Numbered from the stretch's first letter, positions 47,686-55,882 are shown. The stretch: DNA of 64,000 bases from Chryseobacterium paridis (GCF_016595215.1 NZ_JAENHK010000001.1:434001-498000), one strand, 5' to 3'. Numbers and translations are program-made. Notes: a model not told the origin generated them from the letters alone.

Positions 47686-48723
47686 ATGAAAAAGACAACC
47701 ATTCTTTCTTTAGACGGCGGCGGAATAAGAGGTATTATCACCTGTATTATTCTGCGGTATATAGAAGAGCAATTACAATATTATGATAAGCCCACGGCTA
47801 AACTTGGGGATTATTTTGATTTGGTAGCAGGAAGCAGCACGGGAGGACTTATTGCGTCTATTATTTTATGCCCGGATGAACATCGAAAAGCAAAGTATTC
47901 TATTCAGAAAGGATTAGAGTTATATGCTGAAAAAGGAGGCGATATATTTCAGGTTTCTTTTTGGGAGAAATTAGTAAACCCTTTTGGGCTTCTTAATGAA
48001 AAGATTTCTCAGGAAGCGCTTGAAAAAAACCTGAATGATTTTTTTGGACATCTTGAATTAAAAGAATTAATAAAACCTTGTTTAATTACCAGTTATGATA
48101 TAGAAAACAGAAGAGCAAAACTTTTCAATTCGTGGGAAGCTAGTTTAAGTACCGACAATTTTTATGTAAAAGATGTCTGTCGTGCTACTTCAGCAGCGCC
48201 TACTTATTTCAGTCCGGTTCAGATTAAATCGATGTATGGGCAGTTATTCAGCCTTATTGATGGAGGGATGTTTGCTAATAATCCTGCACTTTGTGCTTAT
48301 GCAGAAGCAAGAAAAATTCCCTTCGCAGAAGTATTGAAAAATCATCAGAAAGCCAATCATCCAATGGTAAATGATATGATCATAGTATCTATCGGAACAG
48401 GAATTGAGGCGAGAAGTTATTCTTTCAAAAAGTTGGAAAAAGCCGGAAAAATCGGTTGGGTAACACCTATAATTGATATTTTGATGTCTGCGAATGCAGA
48501 AACTGTTGATTATCAGCTTTGCCAAATGTTTCAGACATTGGGACTGAGAAATCAAAAGAATTATTACCGCATTAACCCATCTTTGAAAAATGCTTCTCCA
48601 TCAATGGATAACGTGAGACGTTCCAATATCGAAAACCTGATCCAGGCCGGATTAAGTTATATTGATGATAATAGAGAAACACTCAATCAGATTGTACAAA
48701 AACTCATTAGAAATAAAATATAA
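47686..48723 (+). CDS. Patatin-like phospholipase
   Basis: A 345-residue lipid acyl hydrolase without signal peptide. DGGGIRG (residues 10-16) forms the oxyanion hole, GSSTGG (Ser near residue 51) the nucleophile elbow and DGGMFANNP (Asp near 190) the catalytic Asp. It has the compact architecture of patatin effectors such as CapV, but no cyclic-nucleotide synthase gene is in the window. With the neighbouring peptidoglycan peptidase it could damage the producing cell's own membrane when induced; that is inference. Confidence 0.9.
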   Translation: MKKTTILSLDGGGIRGIITCIILRYIEEQLQYYDKPTAKLGDYFDLVAGSSTGGLIASIILCPDEHRKAKYSIQKGLELYAEKGGDIFQVSFWEKLVNPFGLLNEKISQEALEKNLNDFFGHLELKELIKPCLITSYDIENRRAKLFNSWEASLSTDNFYVKDVCRATSAAPTYFSPVQIKSMYGQLFSLIDGGMFANNPALCAYAEARKIPFAEVLKNHQKANHPMVNDMIIVSIGTGIEARSYSFKKLEKAGKIGWVTPIIDILMSANAETVDYQLCQMFQTLGLRNQKNYYRINPSLKNASPSMDNVRRSNIENLIQAGLSYIDDNRETLNQIVQKLIRNKI

Positions 48724-48765
48724 GCTAAAAAGCTTATAATTAATCAATATAAGTTTTTTAGCTTA
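48721..48765 (+). terminator. Hairpin terminator after patatin gene
   Basis: TAAGCTAAAAAGCTTATA (48721-48738) is complementary, with one mismatch, to 48748-48765, around a 9-base loop. It overlaps the patatin stop codon. Confidence 0.7.
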
Positions 48766-48861
48766 TGATAATAATGATTTAAATATAACTCTGATATAAT
48801 ACGCAGGTTTTGATGCTAAGACATCAATTTGATACAATACATTGATGAAAAAAAATTATAA

Positions 48862-48897
48862 TACGACGAGTTTTGACGTCACCAAAAACTATCTTTG
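48862..48897 (+). promoter_or_regulatory. WYL-regulon promoter C (before DUF2589 operon)
   Basis: ACGACG-AGTTT-TGACGT after the T at 48862, then TATCTTTG at 48890-48897, with the same 28-bp spacing. Confidence 0.75.
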
Positions 48898-49096
48898 AAT
48901 TAACAAAATAACCAGGGAAACAAGAGCTAAATAAACTTGCCCCGACTTTATAACTATCCATTTTATTTTTAATGAATAAAGAAATTTCAGTTTACAAAAT
49001 ACTGAACAGGATATGTATTCCCCTTACTGAATATTAGTCTGCTAGCACTACTATATATTATTTAACCAATTATTAATAACCTTAAAATTTTAAATT
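48898..49096 (+). other. Long 5' untranslated leader of the DUF2589 operon
   Basis: About 200 bases separate promoter C from the DUF2589 ATG, unlike the short leaders of promoters A and E. It is AT-rich with no open frame I can support and no strong hairpin. It may hold post-transcriptional control or a second promoter. Confidence 0.4.
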
Positions 49097-49669
49097 ATGG
49101 CAAATTTAGTACAAGAATTAAACAGTTTAGATTTCAGCGTATACATCGGTGGGCCTATGCAGGCCGCTATTAAAGCGCAACACGATGCTTCTATTTCGCA
49201 GGTAAACTTCATCAAGGAAGTCGGCTTTAATCCAGCCAATCATGCTACGGCTCCCGGAGAGCTTAGATATGTAGATTTTAAGTATAAAAAATCAGTTCCT
49301 GGAGATAATGATACGGTAGTACAATCTACTGTTACATTACAGGTTCCGTTTCTTTCAATGCTTACCATCCCTGCATTGAGAATTGACGAAATGACAATTG
49401 ATTTTAATGCAAAACTAAATTCAGTAGAAACGCAGGCTATCTCAAGTGAATTTACAGGAAGTGCTTCTGTAAGTGGAAAAATCTGGAAAGTTAAGTTTAA
49501 TGCTTCTGCTTCTTACAAGAAGACGAATTCAAGTACATCTACTACAGAAAAAACATACACTTTGGGTGTACATGTAAAAGCTGTGAATGATGAATTGCCG
49601 GCTGGTCTTGCAAGAATTATGGATATGTTGGAAGATGCTATTGTAGCTAACGCTGCGCCTACAGCTTAA
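49097..49669 (+). CDS. DUF2589 family protein
   Basis: A 190-residue protein with no signal peptide. The central STVTLQVPFLSMLTIPALRI and DEMTIDFNAKLNSVE are the DUF2589 signature, a beta-rich region with alternating polarity. A Ser/Thr-rich stretch near residue 150 precedes VHVKAVNDELPAGLARIMDMLEDAI, a C-terminal amphipathic helix. Function is unknown. A hairpin after its stop may make it more abundant than the genes that follow. Confidence 0.85.
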   Translation: MANLVQELNSLDFSVYIGGPMQAAIKAQHDASISQVNFIKEVGFNPANHATAPGELRYVDFKYKKSVPGDNDTVVQSTVTLQVPFLSMLTIPALRIDEMTIDFNAKLNSVETQAISSEFTGSASVSGKIWKVKFNASASYKKTNSSTSTTEKTYTLGVHVKAVNDELPAGLARIMDMLEDAIVANAAPTA

Positions 49670-49680
49670 TCTTCTTTTTT

Positions 49681-49714
49681 GGATGGTTGCTCCGGCAGCC
49701 ATCCTTTTTAAACA
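49681..49714 (+). terminator. Internal hairpin between DUF2589 gene and its partner
   Basis: GGATGGTTGC and GCAGCCATCC pair with one G-T step around TCCG, followed by TTTTT. No new regulon promoter follows before the next gene, so it looks like partial termination within the operon. Confidence 0.65.
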
Positions 49715-49741
49715 AACTATTTTAATTAAAAAAAACTTATT

Positions 49742-50425
49742 ATGCCAAAATTGAATGAATACCTGGGAGGAATCGTCTCTGAAATTGCCACTGCGAGAAA
49801 AATGGCCGACTTGCAAACCGTACAGATTGCAAAGGAATATGCACAAGATGATTTATTAAAACATTTCTCTATTCCCCGAATGAAAGTAGGAACGGTAGAC
49901 CTCACCATTCCGTTTGCCACTGCAGGAGGTTCAACACCAATGGTCTTTAGAGATTTTCTCTATGATGAGATCATCAAAGTCGCCAAAACAGATTATGATC
50001 CGTCTGACACAAAGAATGACCAAAGTCTGAAAGCTTTTATAGTTGATCTGGAAGTGTATTATAACGATGCGCTTAAAAAAGTACGTGATGACAATACCAC
50101 AACGATTACTGATTCACAAATACAATATTTTGAGATCATTCCAAAATATACAAAAGAATTCTGTCGGTCATTGCCTAATTTCAAATGGGTACAAACTGAT
50201 CCGGAATTTTTTCAACAAAGCATATCAAACAGAGTGATCCGTGAAGCAAGAAAAGTGATTGAAAAAACTGAAGATTATGATATTATAGTAGAAGCCAGCA
50301 AACTGATGCAGTTAGATGTAAAATGTTTGATCTATGCTAAAATGAGTGTTAGTGAAGCAGGTATGGAATGGTCAAGATATGAAGATATCAATGGAAATGT
50401 TATAGAAACTTTAATTCCTGAATAA
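49742..50425 (+). CDS. Hypothetical protein, DUF2589-associated
   Basis: A 227-residue protein without signal peptide. KVGTVDLTIPFATAGG resembles the beta segment of DUF2589 proteins, so it may be a distant relative; the C-terminal half (IREARKVIEKTEDYD onward) is helical and charged. It lies 72 bases downstream of the DUF2589 gene, across a hairpin, and 1 base before the next gene. I recognise no enzyme motif. Confidence 0.7.
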   Translation: MPKLNEYLGGIVSEIATARKMADLQTVQIAKEYAQDDLLKHFSIPRMKVGTVDLTIPFATAGGSTPMVFRDFLYDEIIKVAKTDYDPSDTKNDQSLKAFIVDLEVYYNDALKKVRDDNTTTITDSQIQYFEIIPKYTKEFCRSLPNFKWVQTDPEFFQQSISNRVIREARKVIEKTEDYDIIVEASKLMQLDVKCLIYAKMSVSEAGMEWSRYEDINGNVIETLIPE

Positions 50426-50426
50426 T

Positions 50427-50984
50427 ATGATGAAAAAATCACAATTTATTTTAGTTAGCCAGCTAAAAGAAAAGCTGATGGAATTTCCAGGCATTGTTTC
50501 TTCATTAGAAAAAAAAGATCCTTTTTTTGTTGAAAAAACATTTTCATGGCTAAAGTCAGCAGAAGAGATCTTCTCTAATAACAACATCAGCGAAGTTTCA
50601 GAAATAGCTGGCTTCAGGGCTAATATTCTCGCTGGAAAGATCAGCGACGAAAGAGGATTTAATGGTAAAAAGAATCAGATTAAAATTGCAGCCAACCTTC
50701 TTTATAATGCACAAAATTGTGTGCTCAATGTTTTACTTCCTCATGAAGGAAAGATGAATGAATGCCGGGATATTACAAAACAATTATTGGTATTAACAGC
50801 ACAAACAAAAACCCAGCACTATAGTCCTGAAATGAATTTTGAGGATTTTATCCAAAGAGTCTGGTGGTATATCCTTTCAAATCCAGATCTGAATGTAGGA
50901 GGCGTGAAGCTTAAATCAATGCTTTCAGAAATGGACATCATCCTGTTGATCGGAGATGAGATAGATATCAAAGATTTTTCCTAA
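50427..50984 (+). CDS. Hypothetical protein of the DUF2589 cluster
   Basis: A 185-residue, mainly helical cytoplasmic protein. QFILVSQLKEKLMEFPG at the start and SEMDIILLIGDEID at the end flank a Trp-containing FIQRVWWYILSN segment. I recognise no family. It starts 1 base after the preceding stop, so the two are translationally coupled and may form a complex. Confidence 0.7.
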   Translation: MMKKSQFILVSQLKEKLMEFPGIVSSLEKKDPFFVEKTFSWLKSAEEIFSNNNISEVSEIAGFRANILAGKISDERGFNGKKNQIKIAANLLYNAQNCVLNVLLPHEGKMNECRDITKQLLVLTAQTKTQHYSPEMNFEDFIQRVWWYILSNPDLNVGGVKLKSMLSEMDIILLIGDEIDIKDFS

Positions 50985-50990
50985 AACTAA

Positions 50991-51020
50991 AATAGCTCAA
51001 TTTTTTGAGTTATTTTTTTT
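50991..51020 (+). terminator. Hairpin terminator of the DUF2589 operon
   Basis: AATAGCTCAA (50991-51000) pairs with TTGAGTTATT (51005-51014) around TTTT, followed by a T run. Confidence 0.75.
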
Positions 51021-51022
51021 AT

Positions 51023-51058
51023 TACGTCAAGTTTTGTCGCCTTTCCTCCCTACATTTG
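51023..51058 (+). promoter_or_regulatory. WYL-regulon promoter D (before small acidic protein)
   Basis: ACGTCA-AGTTT-TGTCGC after the T at 51023, then TACATTTG at 51051-51058, 28 bp apart. It directly follows the terminator of the upstream operon. Confidence 0.75.
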
Positions 51059-51172
51059 AAATATAAACCAAGACACAAAAAAACAATCTTTAAAAACTTT
51101 TAAAAGCTATTGAATTCAACATTAATTAATGCTGGACAGCCTGAAATATGTTCAACCTTTAAAACACCAAAC

Positions 51173-51346
51173 ATGGAAACGCCAAATCACAATCCAGATA
51201 TAATTTTCGATACAGATCTCTATACTATTGAGTGGAGTGATATCGAAAACGTAGAGATAGACTATGAAAACTATCTTAACGACATTGAACTCTTTTTCAA
51301 AGAAGACTTTGAAAATGAAGCCCTCGAAGGGGATATTTATTTATAA
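51173..51346 (+). CDS. Small, very acidic protein
   Basis: A 57-residue protein starting METPNHNPDI. It contains 18 Asp/Glu, one Lys and no Arg, with segments such as EWSDIENVEIDYENY and EDFENEALEGD. A TTG 63 bases upstream (51110) would give 78 residues; I preferred the ATG. The acidic surface resembles that of DNA-mimic proteins in composition only. It has its own regulon promoter and lies between the DUF2589 operon and the WYL regulator. Confidence 0.6.
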   Translation: METPNHNPDIIFDTDLYTIEWSDIENVEIDYENYLNDIELFFKEDFENEALEGDIYL

Positions 51347-51362
51347 ACACATGTTAGTAACC

Positions 51363-51451
51363 AAGTTCTGAGCTATCCAATAATTTTTCATCTTAATTCC
51401 ATAATACCTTTGAACAACCATTCACATCTATTGGATAGCCGGAACTTTTTA
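51363..51451. repeat. Large inverted repeat after the small acidic gene
   Basis: Left arm AAGTTCTGAGCTATCCAATA (51363-51382) and right arm 51429-51447 are complementary apart from one mismatch or indel, around a 46-base loop, with T residues after the right arm. It may be a terminator. A TACCTTTG box lies inside the loop at 51405-51412. Confidence 0.65.
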
Positions 51452-51487
51452 AACAACCAATTCCAAAACTTATCCACAAAAATAAAT

Positions 51488-51523
51488 TACGACATATTTT
51501 GTCGTCAGAACATTCTATATTTG
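51488..51523 (+). promoter_or_regulatory. WYL-regulon promoter E (before WYL regulator)
   Basis: ACGACA-TATTT-TGTCGT, a perfect inverted repeat after the T at 51488, then TATATTTG at 51516-51523, 28 bp apart. The WYL gene ATG is 18 bases downstream, so the regulator is probably autoregulated. The perfect symmetry here suggests the strongest binding. Confidence 0.8.
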
Positions 51524-51541
51524 TTATAGAAATATAACCGA

Positions 51542-52462
51542 ATGAAAAAGGACTTTTACCTTACCCGATATGCTTTAATTATAAAGAAACTAGAAAGTGC
51601 ACCAGCTACCTATGCCCAGCTGGAAGATTATCTTTTGAATTCTTTTGAATTTCAAGATGCGGATATCAAGAGCTATTCGATCCGTACATTACAGAGGGAT
51701 ATTCGCGAAATTTCAAATCTATTCAATCTTTCCATCCACAATAAAAAGAAAGGTGATAATCGTTATTATATTGAAAGTCGTCCGACGATGGAAGTAGACG
51801 AATACAATCAAAAACTATTGGAATCCTTTCAGGTAAGTAATGCTCTGAATGTTCATCCGGATTTTTCAGGTTACATTTTCTTTGAATCCAGAAAACCAAC
51901 CGGAGTAGATCATTTTTATGATCTCTTCTTTGCCATCCGTAATAAACGAGTAGTTACTTTTGAGCATTATAATTTTAAGAACAAACTGATGACTTCCAGG
52001 AAAGTACACCCTTTAGCCTTGAAGGAGTCTAAAGGCCGATGGTATCTTATTGCTATCGATACAAATGATCAACTATTAAAGTCTTTTGGGCTGGATAGAA
52101 TCAATTATCTGGATGTAAGCAAGACCAAGTTCCGGGAAAAATATCGTTATAACTTTCGCGAACATTTTAAAAATGCATTCGGGGTTATGAATTTAACGGA
52201 ACAAAAACCTCAGAAAATCACATTGAAATGCTCGCGTCATCAGGGAGAATACATCAAAAGTTTTCCGCTTCACCAGTCTCAAAATGAGATTAAAGAAACT
52301 CCTGAGGATATATACTTTGAGTTCTTTTTGCACCCTACTTATGATTTTATGCAGGAAATTCTTTCCTACGGAAAAGAAGTAAAAGTTCTTGAGCCTAAAT
52401 CTTTAGTTGATGAAATCCGCAATCATCTGAAAGAATCATTAAACAGCTACCTGGAAGACTAA
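51542..52462 (+). CDS. WYL-domain transcriptional regulator
   Basis: A 306-residue regulator of the YafY/PafC type. The N-terminal winged helix-turn-helix includes IRTLQRDIREISNLFN, the WYL domain KVHPLALKESKGRWYLIA (about residues 155-175) and a C-terminal WCX-like extension. WYL proteins often bind nucleic-acid or nucleotide ligands and repress phage-defence operons. It sits at the end of a cluster whose five promoters carry the same palindrome, including its own, which makes it the likely regulator. Confidence 0.9.
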   Translation: MKKDFYLTRYALIIKKLESAPATYAQLEDYLLNSFEFQDADIKSYSIRTLQRDIREISNLFNLSIHNKKKGDNRYYIESRPTMEVDEYNQKLLESFQVSNALNVHPDFSGYIFFESRKPTGVDHFYDLFFAIRNKRVVTFEHYNFKNKLMTSRKVHPLALKESKGRWYLIAIDTNDQLLKSFGLDRINYLDVSKTKFREKYRYNFREHFKNAFGVMNLTEQKPQKITLKCSRHQGEYIKSFPLHQSQNEIKETPEDIYFEFFLHPTYDFMQEILSYGKEVKVLEPKSLVDEIRNHLKESLNSYLED

Positions 52463-52518
52463 ACTATGATCATTTAATTTTAGTTTATTTTGATTACTTT
52501 TACATAAATATCTCAAAA

Positions 52519-53148
52519 TTGAAATCGCTATTTCTCTTTTTATGCTGTCTTTTTTCTACCATCCTATTTTCTCAGCAAAGAGAAGAGTTTAAGATGGTAA
52601 AATCTTACTATAACCAGCATCGGAATATGCTGAATACTGAGTTTAAGAAGAAGTTTGATGCAGAAACCGGTAATTTTCAAAAGGCATCCATAAAGCAAGA
52701 TTTTCTTTTGTTCATGAAGAAAATGGACAGTATTGAAAATGTAGCATTAATTGGTGCTTTATTAAGAGTAAAAAACACAGAGGACCTCAGCAGATTACAA
52801 TTAGAAAACAAAAAAACTTTCCCAGAGAAACTAACAGAGGTATTTCCTATTACTGATCAGTCAGCTGATTATCCAGGAGGCATGAATGCCTTGCGCCAAG
52901 AGGTTGCTCATCTTTTCTACATAGATGGGGTCTTTTCCGACACGAAAATAGTAAAGGCTAATGTTGCTTTCATTGTTGAAAAGGATGGAAGTATAAGCAA
53001 TGTAGAGGCACAAGGAGATAATTTTACTTTCAACAGGCAAGCCCAAATTGCGTTATACTCTCTCTCAGAAAAATTTTCTCCTGCGATCATTAATGGTGAT
53101 CCTGTGAGATATCGCTTTAAGCTTCCTTTAACAATGAACTTTGACTAA
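52519..53148 (+). CDS. Exported TonB C-terminal domain protein (TTG start)
   Basis: A 209-residue protein with signal peptide (KSLFLFLCCLFSTILFSQ). The only start that includes the signal is TTG at 52519. The C-terminal half, from YPGGMNALRQEV to RYRFKLPLTM, resembles the TonB C-terminal fold of energy-transducer-like Bacteroidota proteins, but there is no membrane anchor to ExbB/ExbD, so it is not a classical TonB. Its stop overlaps the tadA start (TAATG), so the two are coupled. Confidence 0.75.
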   Translation: MKSLFLFLCCLFSTILFSQQREEFKMVKSYYNQHRNMLNTEFKKKFDAETGNFQKASIKQDFLLFMKKMDSIENVALIGALLRVKNTEDLSRLQLENKKTFPEKLTEVFPITDQSADYPGGMNALRQEVAHLFYIDGVFSDTKIVKANVAFIVEKDGSISNVEAQGDNFTFNRQAQIALYSLSEKFSPAIINGDPVRYRFKLPLTMNFD

Positions 53149-53579
53149 TGTTTACTGACGAATATTTCATGAAAATGGCTTTTCAGGAAGCAGAATTAGC
53201 TCTTGAAAAAGATGAGGTTCCTATTGGCTGTGTAATCGTTTCTAACAACCGTGTTATAGCGAGGGCACATAACCTTACAGAAACCCTGAATGATGTTACC
53301 GCTCACGCAGAAATGCAGGCTATTACGTCCGCGGCTAATTTTTTAGGAGGAAAGTATTTAATCAATTGCACATTGTATGTTACATTGGAACCTTGTGTGA
53401 TGTGTTCTGGAGCTCTTTCATGGTCACAAATTTCAAAAGTTGTGATTGGAGCAAGAGATGAGCAGAGAGGATTCATTAATAAACACCTTAGCCTCCATCC
53501 TAAAACAGAAGTTGTAACAGGAATTATGGAAAACGAATGTTCTTCGATTGTTAAAGAATTCTTCAGATCCAAGAGATAA
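53148..53579 (+). CDS. tadA: tRNA-specific adenosine(34) deaminase
   Basis: A 143-residue zinc deaminase that converts A34 of tRNA-Arg to inosine. HAEMQAI (His ligand and catalytic Glu) and PCVMCSGAL (two Cys ligands) are intact, as is EDEVPIG-type EKDEVPIGCVIV at the N-terminus. It overlaps the preceding stop by one base. Related guanine deaminases are possible, but length and motifs fit TadA. Confidence 0.93.
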   Translation: MFTDEYFMKMAFQEAELALEKDEVPIGCVIVSNNRVIARAHNLTETLNDVTAHAEMQAITSAANFLGGKYLINCTLYVTLEPCVMCSGALSWSQISKVVIGARDEQRGFINKHLSLHPKTEVVTGIMENECSSIVKEFFRSKR

Positions 53580-53582
53580 GTT

Positions 53583-54539
53583 TTATTCTTTACAGGTAAT
53601 CGTAAAAATGCTCTTTTCTATTTTTTTATATGAATTCTGATTAGGTTTAAGCTCAATCCGATTATACTTATACATGGTATCAAGATCATGGTATGCATCA
53701 TCTTCCGAAGCTCCTCGGGGATACTTTGCAGTATAAATCTCTTTTGGACGGTCATAATTATAATTGTATGTTAGGTAGGACTCTTCATCAAAGTCTTCTT
53801 CCATAGATCTTTCACCTGGTCCATAGGCTTCGATATTATATGCTTTATTGCTTATAATAGATTCTTTGGAAAAGCCAGATAATCCATTAGCGACAAACTT
53901 TCCCATTTCTTTTAATTCCTGTGGTTGTACATCCTTTCGGGGAGAAGATGGACGGTCATCATTTCTGAAATACAGTCGTCCTTCTTTCAAACGTGCAGTA
54001 AAAGGGCGTTGTCTCGCTGTAGATGCATAATACATAATAATAAAATTATTATACTTTTTATTTTCTGCTACATAAAAAACGTCTTTTACCTGATCAAACA
54101 ATTTGATCGACAGCACGATATCATTAAAGTTATTGTTAAACTCCTTAACCATCGGATAAGAAAAACAGTTGGCATCTTCGTTTAATATAGGCTGTAATCC
54201 TTGTTCAGTATTACCCATGTAAGCTTTTGAGCTTCGGTCAAAGTTATCAAACATGATTTTGGTCCCTTTTTGGTCCGCATCATATCTTCCATACACATCA
54301 AAAGGATACTTGGGAGTAGACGGTGTGAAGGATATTATATTGTTGCTATCAATACTCCACGTTCCTGCAATAATCTGACCGAAAGTGACCATTGCAAAAG
54401 TATGATTCTCTAAAAGCATCCAGTTGTATCCACCATCATCAGGATTCCCTGAATCGACATGATAAGTACCGGCAACTTTTGTTTGAGCATTGATGAGTAA
54501 AGTAAATAATACGAAGAAACAATTCGTTATTTTTTTCAT
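53583..54539 (-). CDS. Hypothetical exported protein
   Basis: A 318-residue protein with signal peptide (CFFVLFTLLINAQ). The N-terminal part (AGTYHVDSG, AGTWSIDSN) looks like a small lipocalin-like or beta-sandwich domain seen in many Bacteroidota lipoproteins; the rest is unrecognised, with a Tyr- and acid-rich segment near residue 245. It converges on tadA with only 3 bases between the stops. Confidence 0.72.
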   Translation of the reverse strand: MKKITNCFFVLFTLLINAQTKVAGTYHVDSGNPDDGGYNWMLLENHTFAMVTFGQIIAGTWSIDSNNIISFTPSTPKYPFDVYGRYDADQKGTKIMFDNFDRSSKAYMGNTEQGLQPILNEDANCFSYPMVKEFNNNFNDIVLSIKLFDQVKDVFYVAENKKYNNFIIMYYASTARQRPFTARLKEGRLYFRNDDRPSSPRKDVQPQELKEMGKFVANGLSGFSKESIISNKAYNIEAYGPGERSMEEDFDEESYLTYNYNYDRPKEIYTAKYPRGASEDDAYHDLDTMYKYNRIELKPNQNSYKKIEKSIFTITCKE

Positions 54540-54593
54540 GAGATTAGTTTATGAAATTCAAAAAAGAAAGCCATTCCTAATATACAGAAAAAA

Positions 54594-55124
54594 TTACTTT
54601 TTCTTAAAAATAGAATACATGGGAATATCAAAGTACTCCCCATCCTTTTTAAGATGTTGTTTTAATACAGCTTCCTGCTCCATTCCAATTTTTTGCATGA
54701 TCCTTCCTGAAGATGGATTATGAAAAAAGTGAGTAGCAAATATTTTATTATACCCTAATTCTTTAAAACCAAATTCTACAACTGCAGAAGCCGCCTCTGT
54801 CACATACCCTTTATTCCAGAAAGGAACAGCAAGCCAATATCCTAATTCAGCTTTATCATCCCCTCTATCATGAATTCCTATAGCTCCAATAATCTGATGC
54901 TCTTTATTGCGGATAGCAAAAGTATATCCTGACCCGTTTTCAAAAGCTTCATGTGAAATTTTAATCCAGAATTCAGCATCTTTTTGGGTATAAGGATAAG
55001 GAATATTGCTAGTAAGTTCTGAAAAAACTTTTTCCTGAAGATACTCAACTACATCAGGAATATCACTCTCCTCCAGTTGGGAGAGAATTAGCCTTTTTGT
55101 TTCTATTGCAGGAAATTTTTTCAT
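54594..55124 (-). CDS. GNAT family N-acetyltransferase (RimJ/RimL type)
   Basis: A 176-residue acetyltransferase. TKRLILSQLEESD opens the fold, AELGYWLAVPFWNKGYVTEA is the acetyl-CoA binding loop and FFHNPSSGRIMQKIGM the conserved C-terminal part, as in RimJ/RimL-like enzymes that acetylate protein N-termini or small amines. Its start codon shares a base with the coaX stop, so the pair is an operon. Confidence 0.9.
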   Translation of the reverse strand: MKKFPAIETKRLILSQLEESDIPDVVEYLQEKVFSELTSNIPYPYTQKDAEFWIKISHEAFENGSGYTFAIRNKEHQIIGAIGIHDRGDDKAELGYWLAVPFWNKGYVTEAASAVVEFGFKELGYNKIFATHFFHNPSSGRIMQKIGMEQEAVLKQHLKKDGEYFDIPMYSIFKKK

Positions 55125-55882
55125 TATTTATCTTTTCCTAAAAAATATAAACCTTTCAACGTATGAAGCCTGTCTGTAATATGTATTTTAGTGGTTAAAG
55201 GTTTATAAACATGAGAGACCCCTCCTGTTGCAATGACAAAACAATCATCATTTACTTCCTCATTAATGCGGTCTATAAATCCTTCTACCATTCCTAAAAA
55301 GCCATACACCATACCACTTTGCATACAGGTTACCGTATCAAGACCTAAAACTGATTTCGGTTTTTTCAGCTCTATTTCAGGAAGCTGAGCTGTTTGACTG
55401 ATTAAAGAATTTAATGAAGTTACAATTCCCGGTGCAATAATAACACCCAGTGTTTCTCCGGTTTCAGTAACACAGCTTGCCGTAAGCGCCGTTCCAAAAT
55501 CTATGATAATTTTCTTTCGATCAGGATACATGGTATGTGCTGCCACAAGATTAGCATAAATGTCCGTTCCCATTTGCTTAGATTTTGCCTGTACTCCGGA
55601 AGGTGTATTTCTATCTACAATAACCGGAGAGATACCGTGGATCTTCTTTATGGCTGAGCTTATTACTTTTGTAAGCTGAGGCACTACGGAACCTATAATC
55701 ACTTTTTTTATGGCGTCCGGTTCTATTTTATAGGTTTGATATAGCATCAGCATCTGAACATACAATTCATCAGCCGTTCTATAAGGCTTTGTATTAATAA
55801 CCCATGAAATATCACAGTTGTCATCGTCAAAAAGGCCAAATCTGATATTGCTGTTTCCTACATTAATTACGATAGAATTCAT
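55124..55882 (-). CDS. coaX: Type III pantothenate kinase
   Basis: A 252-residue kinase for the first step of coenzyme A synthesis. NVGNSNIRFGLFDDD is the phosphate-binding N-terminus, IIDFGTALTASCV contains the catalytic Asp region, and APGIVTSLNSLISQTAQLPEI is typical of CoaX. These enzymes need a monovalent cation and are not inhibited by CoA. The GNAT gene overlaps its stop. Confidence 0.95.
   Translation of the reverse strand: MNSIVINVGNSNIRFGLFDDDNCDISWVINTKPYRTADELYVQMLMLYQTYKIEPDAIKKVIIGSVVPQLTKVISSAIKKIHGISPVIVDRNTPSGVQAKSKQMGTDIYANLVAAHTMYPDRKKIIIDFGTALTASCVTETGETLGVIIAPGIVTSLNSLISQTAQLPEIELKKPKSVLGLDTVTCMQSGMVYGFLGMVEGFIDRINEEVNDDCFVIATGGVSHVYKPLTTKIHITDRLHTLKGLYFLGKDK

Noticed and set aside
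47686..48723. Patatin gene as part of a CBASS defence operon
   Set aside because: No CD-NTase, ubiquitin-like or effector-ligand gene is in the window, so I describe only a patatin in a WYL regulon.
51405..51412. TACCTTTG as a sixth regulon promoter
   Set aside because: No ACGWCR-N5-TGNCGY palindrome lies 28 bp upstream, so it does not belong to the set.
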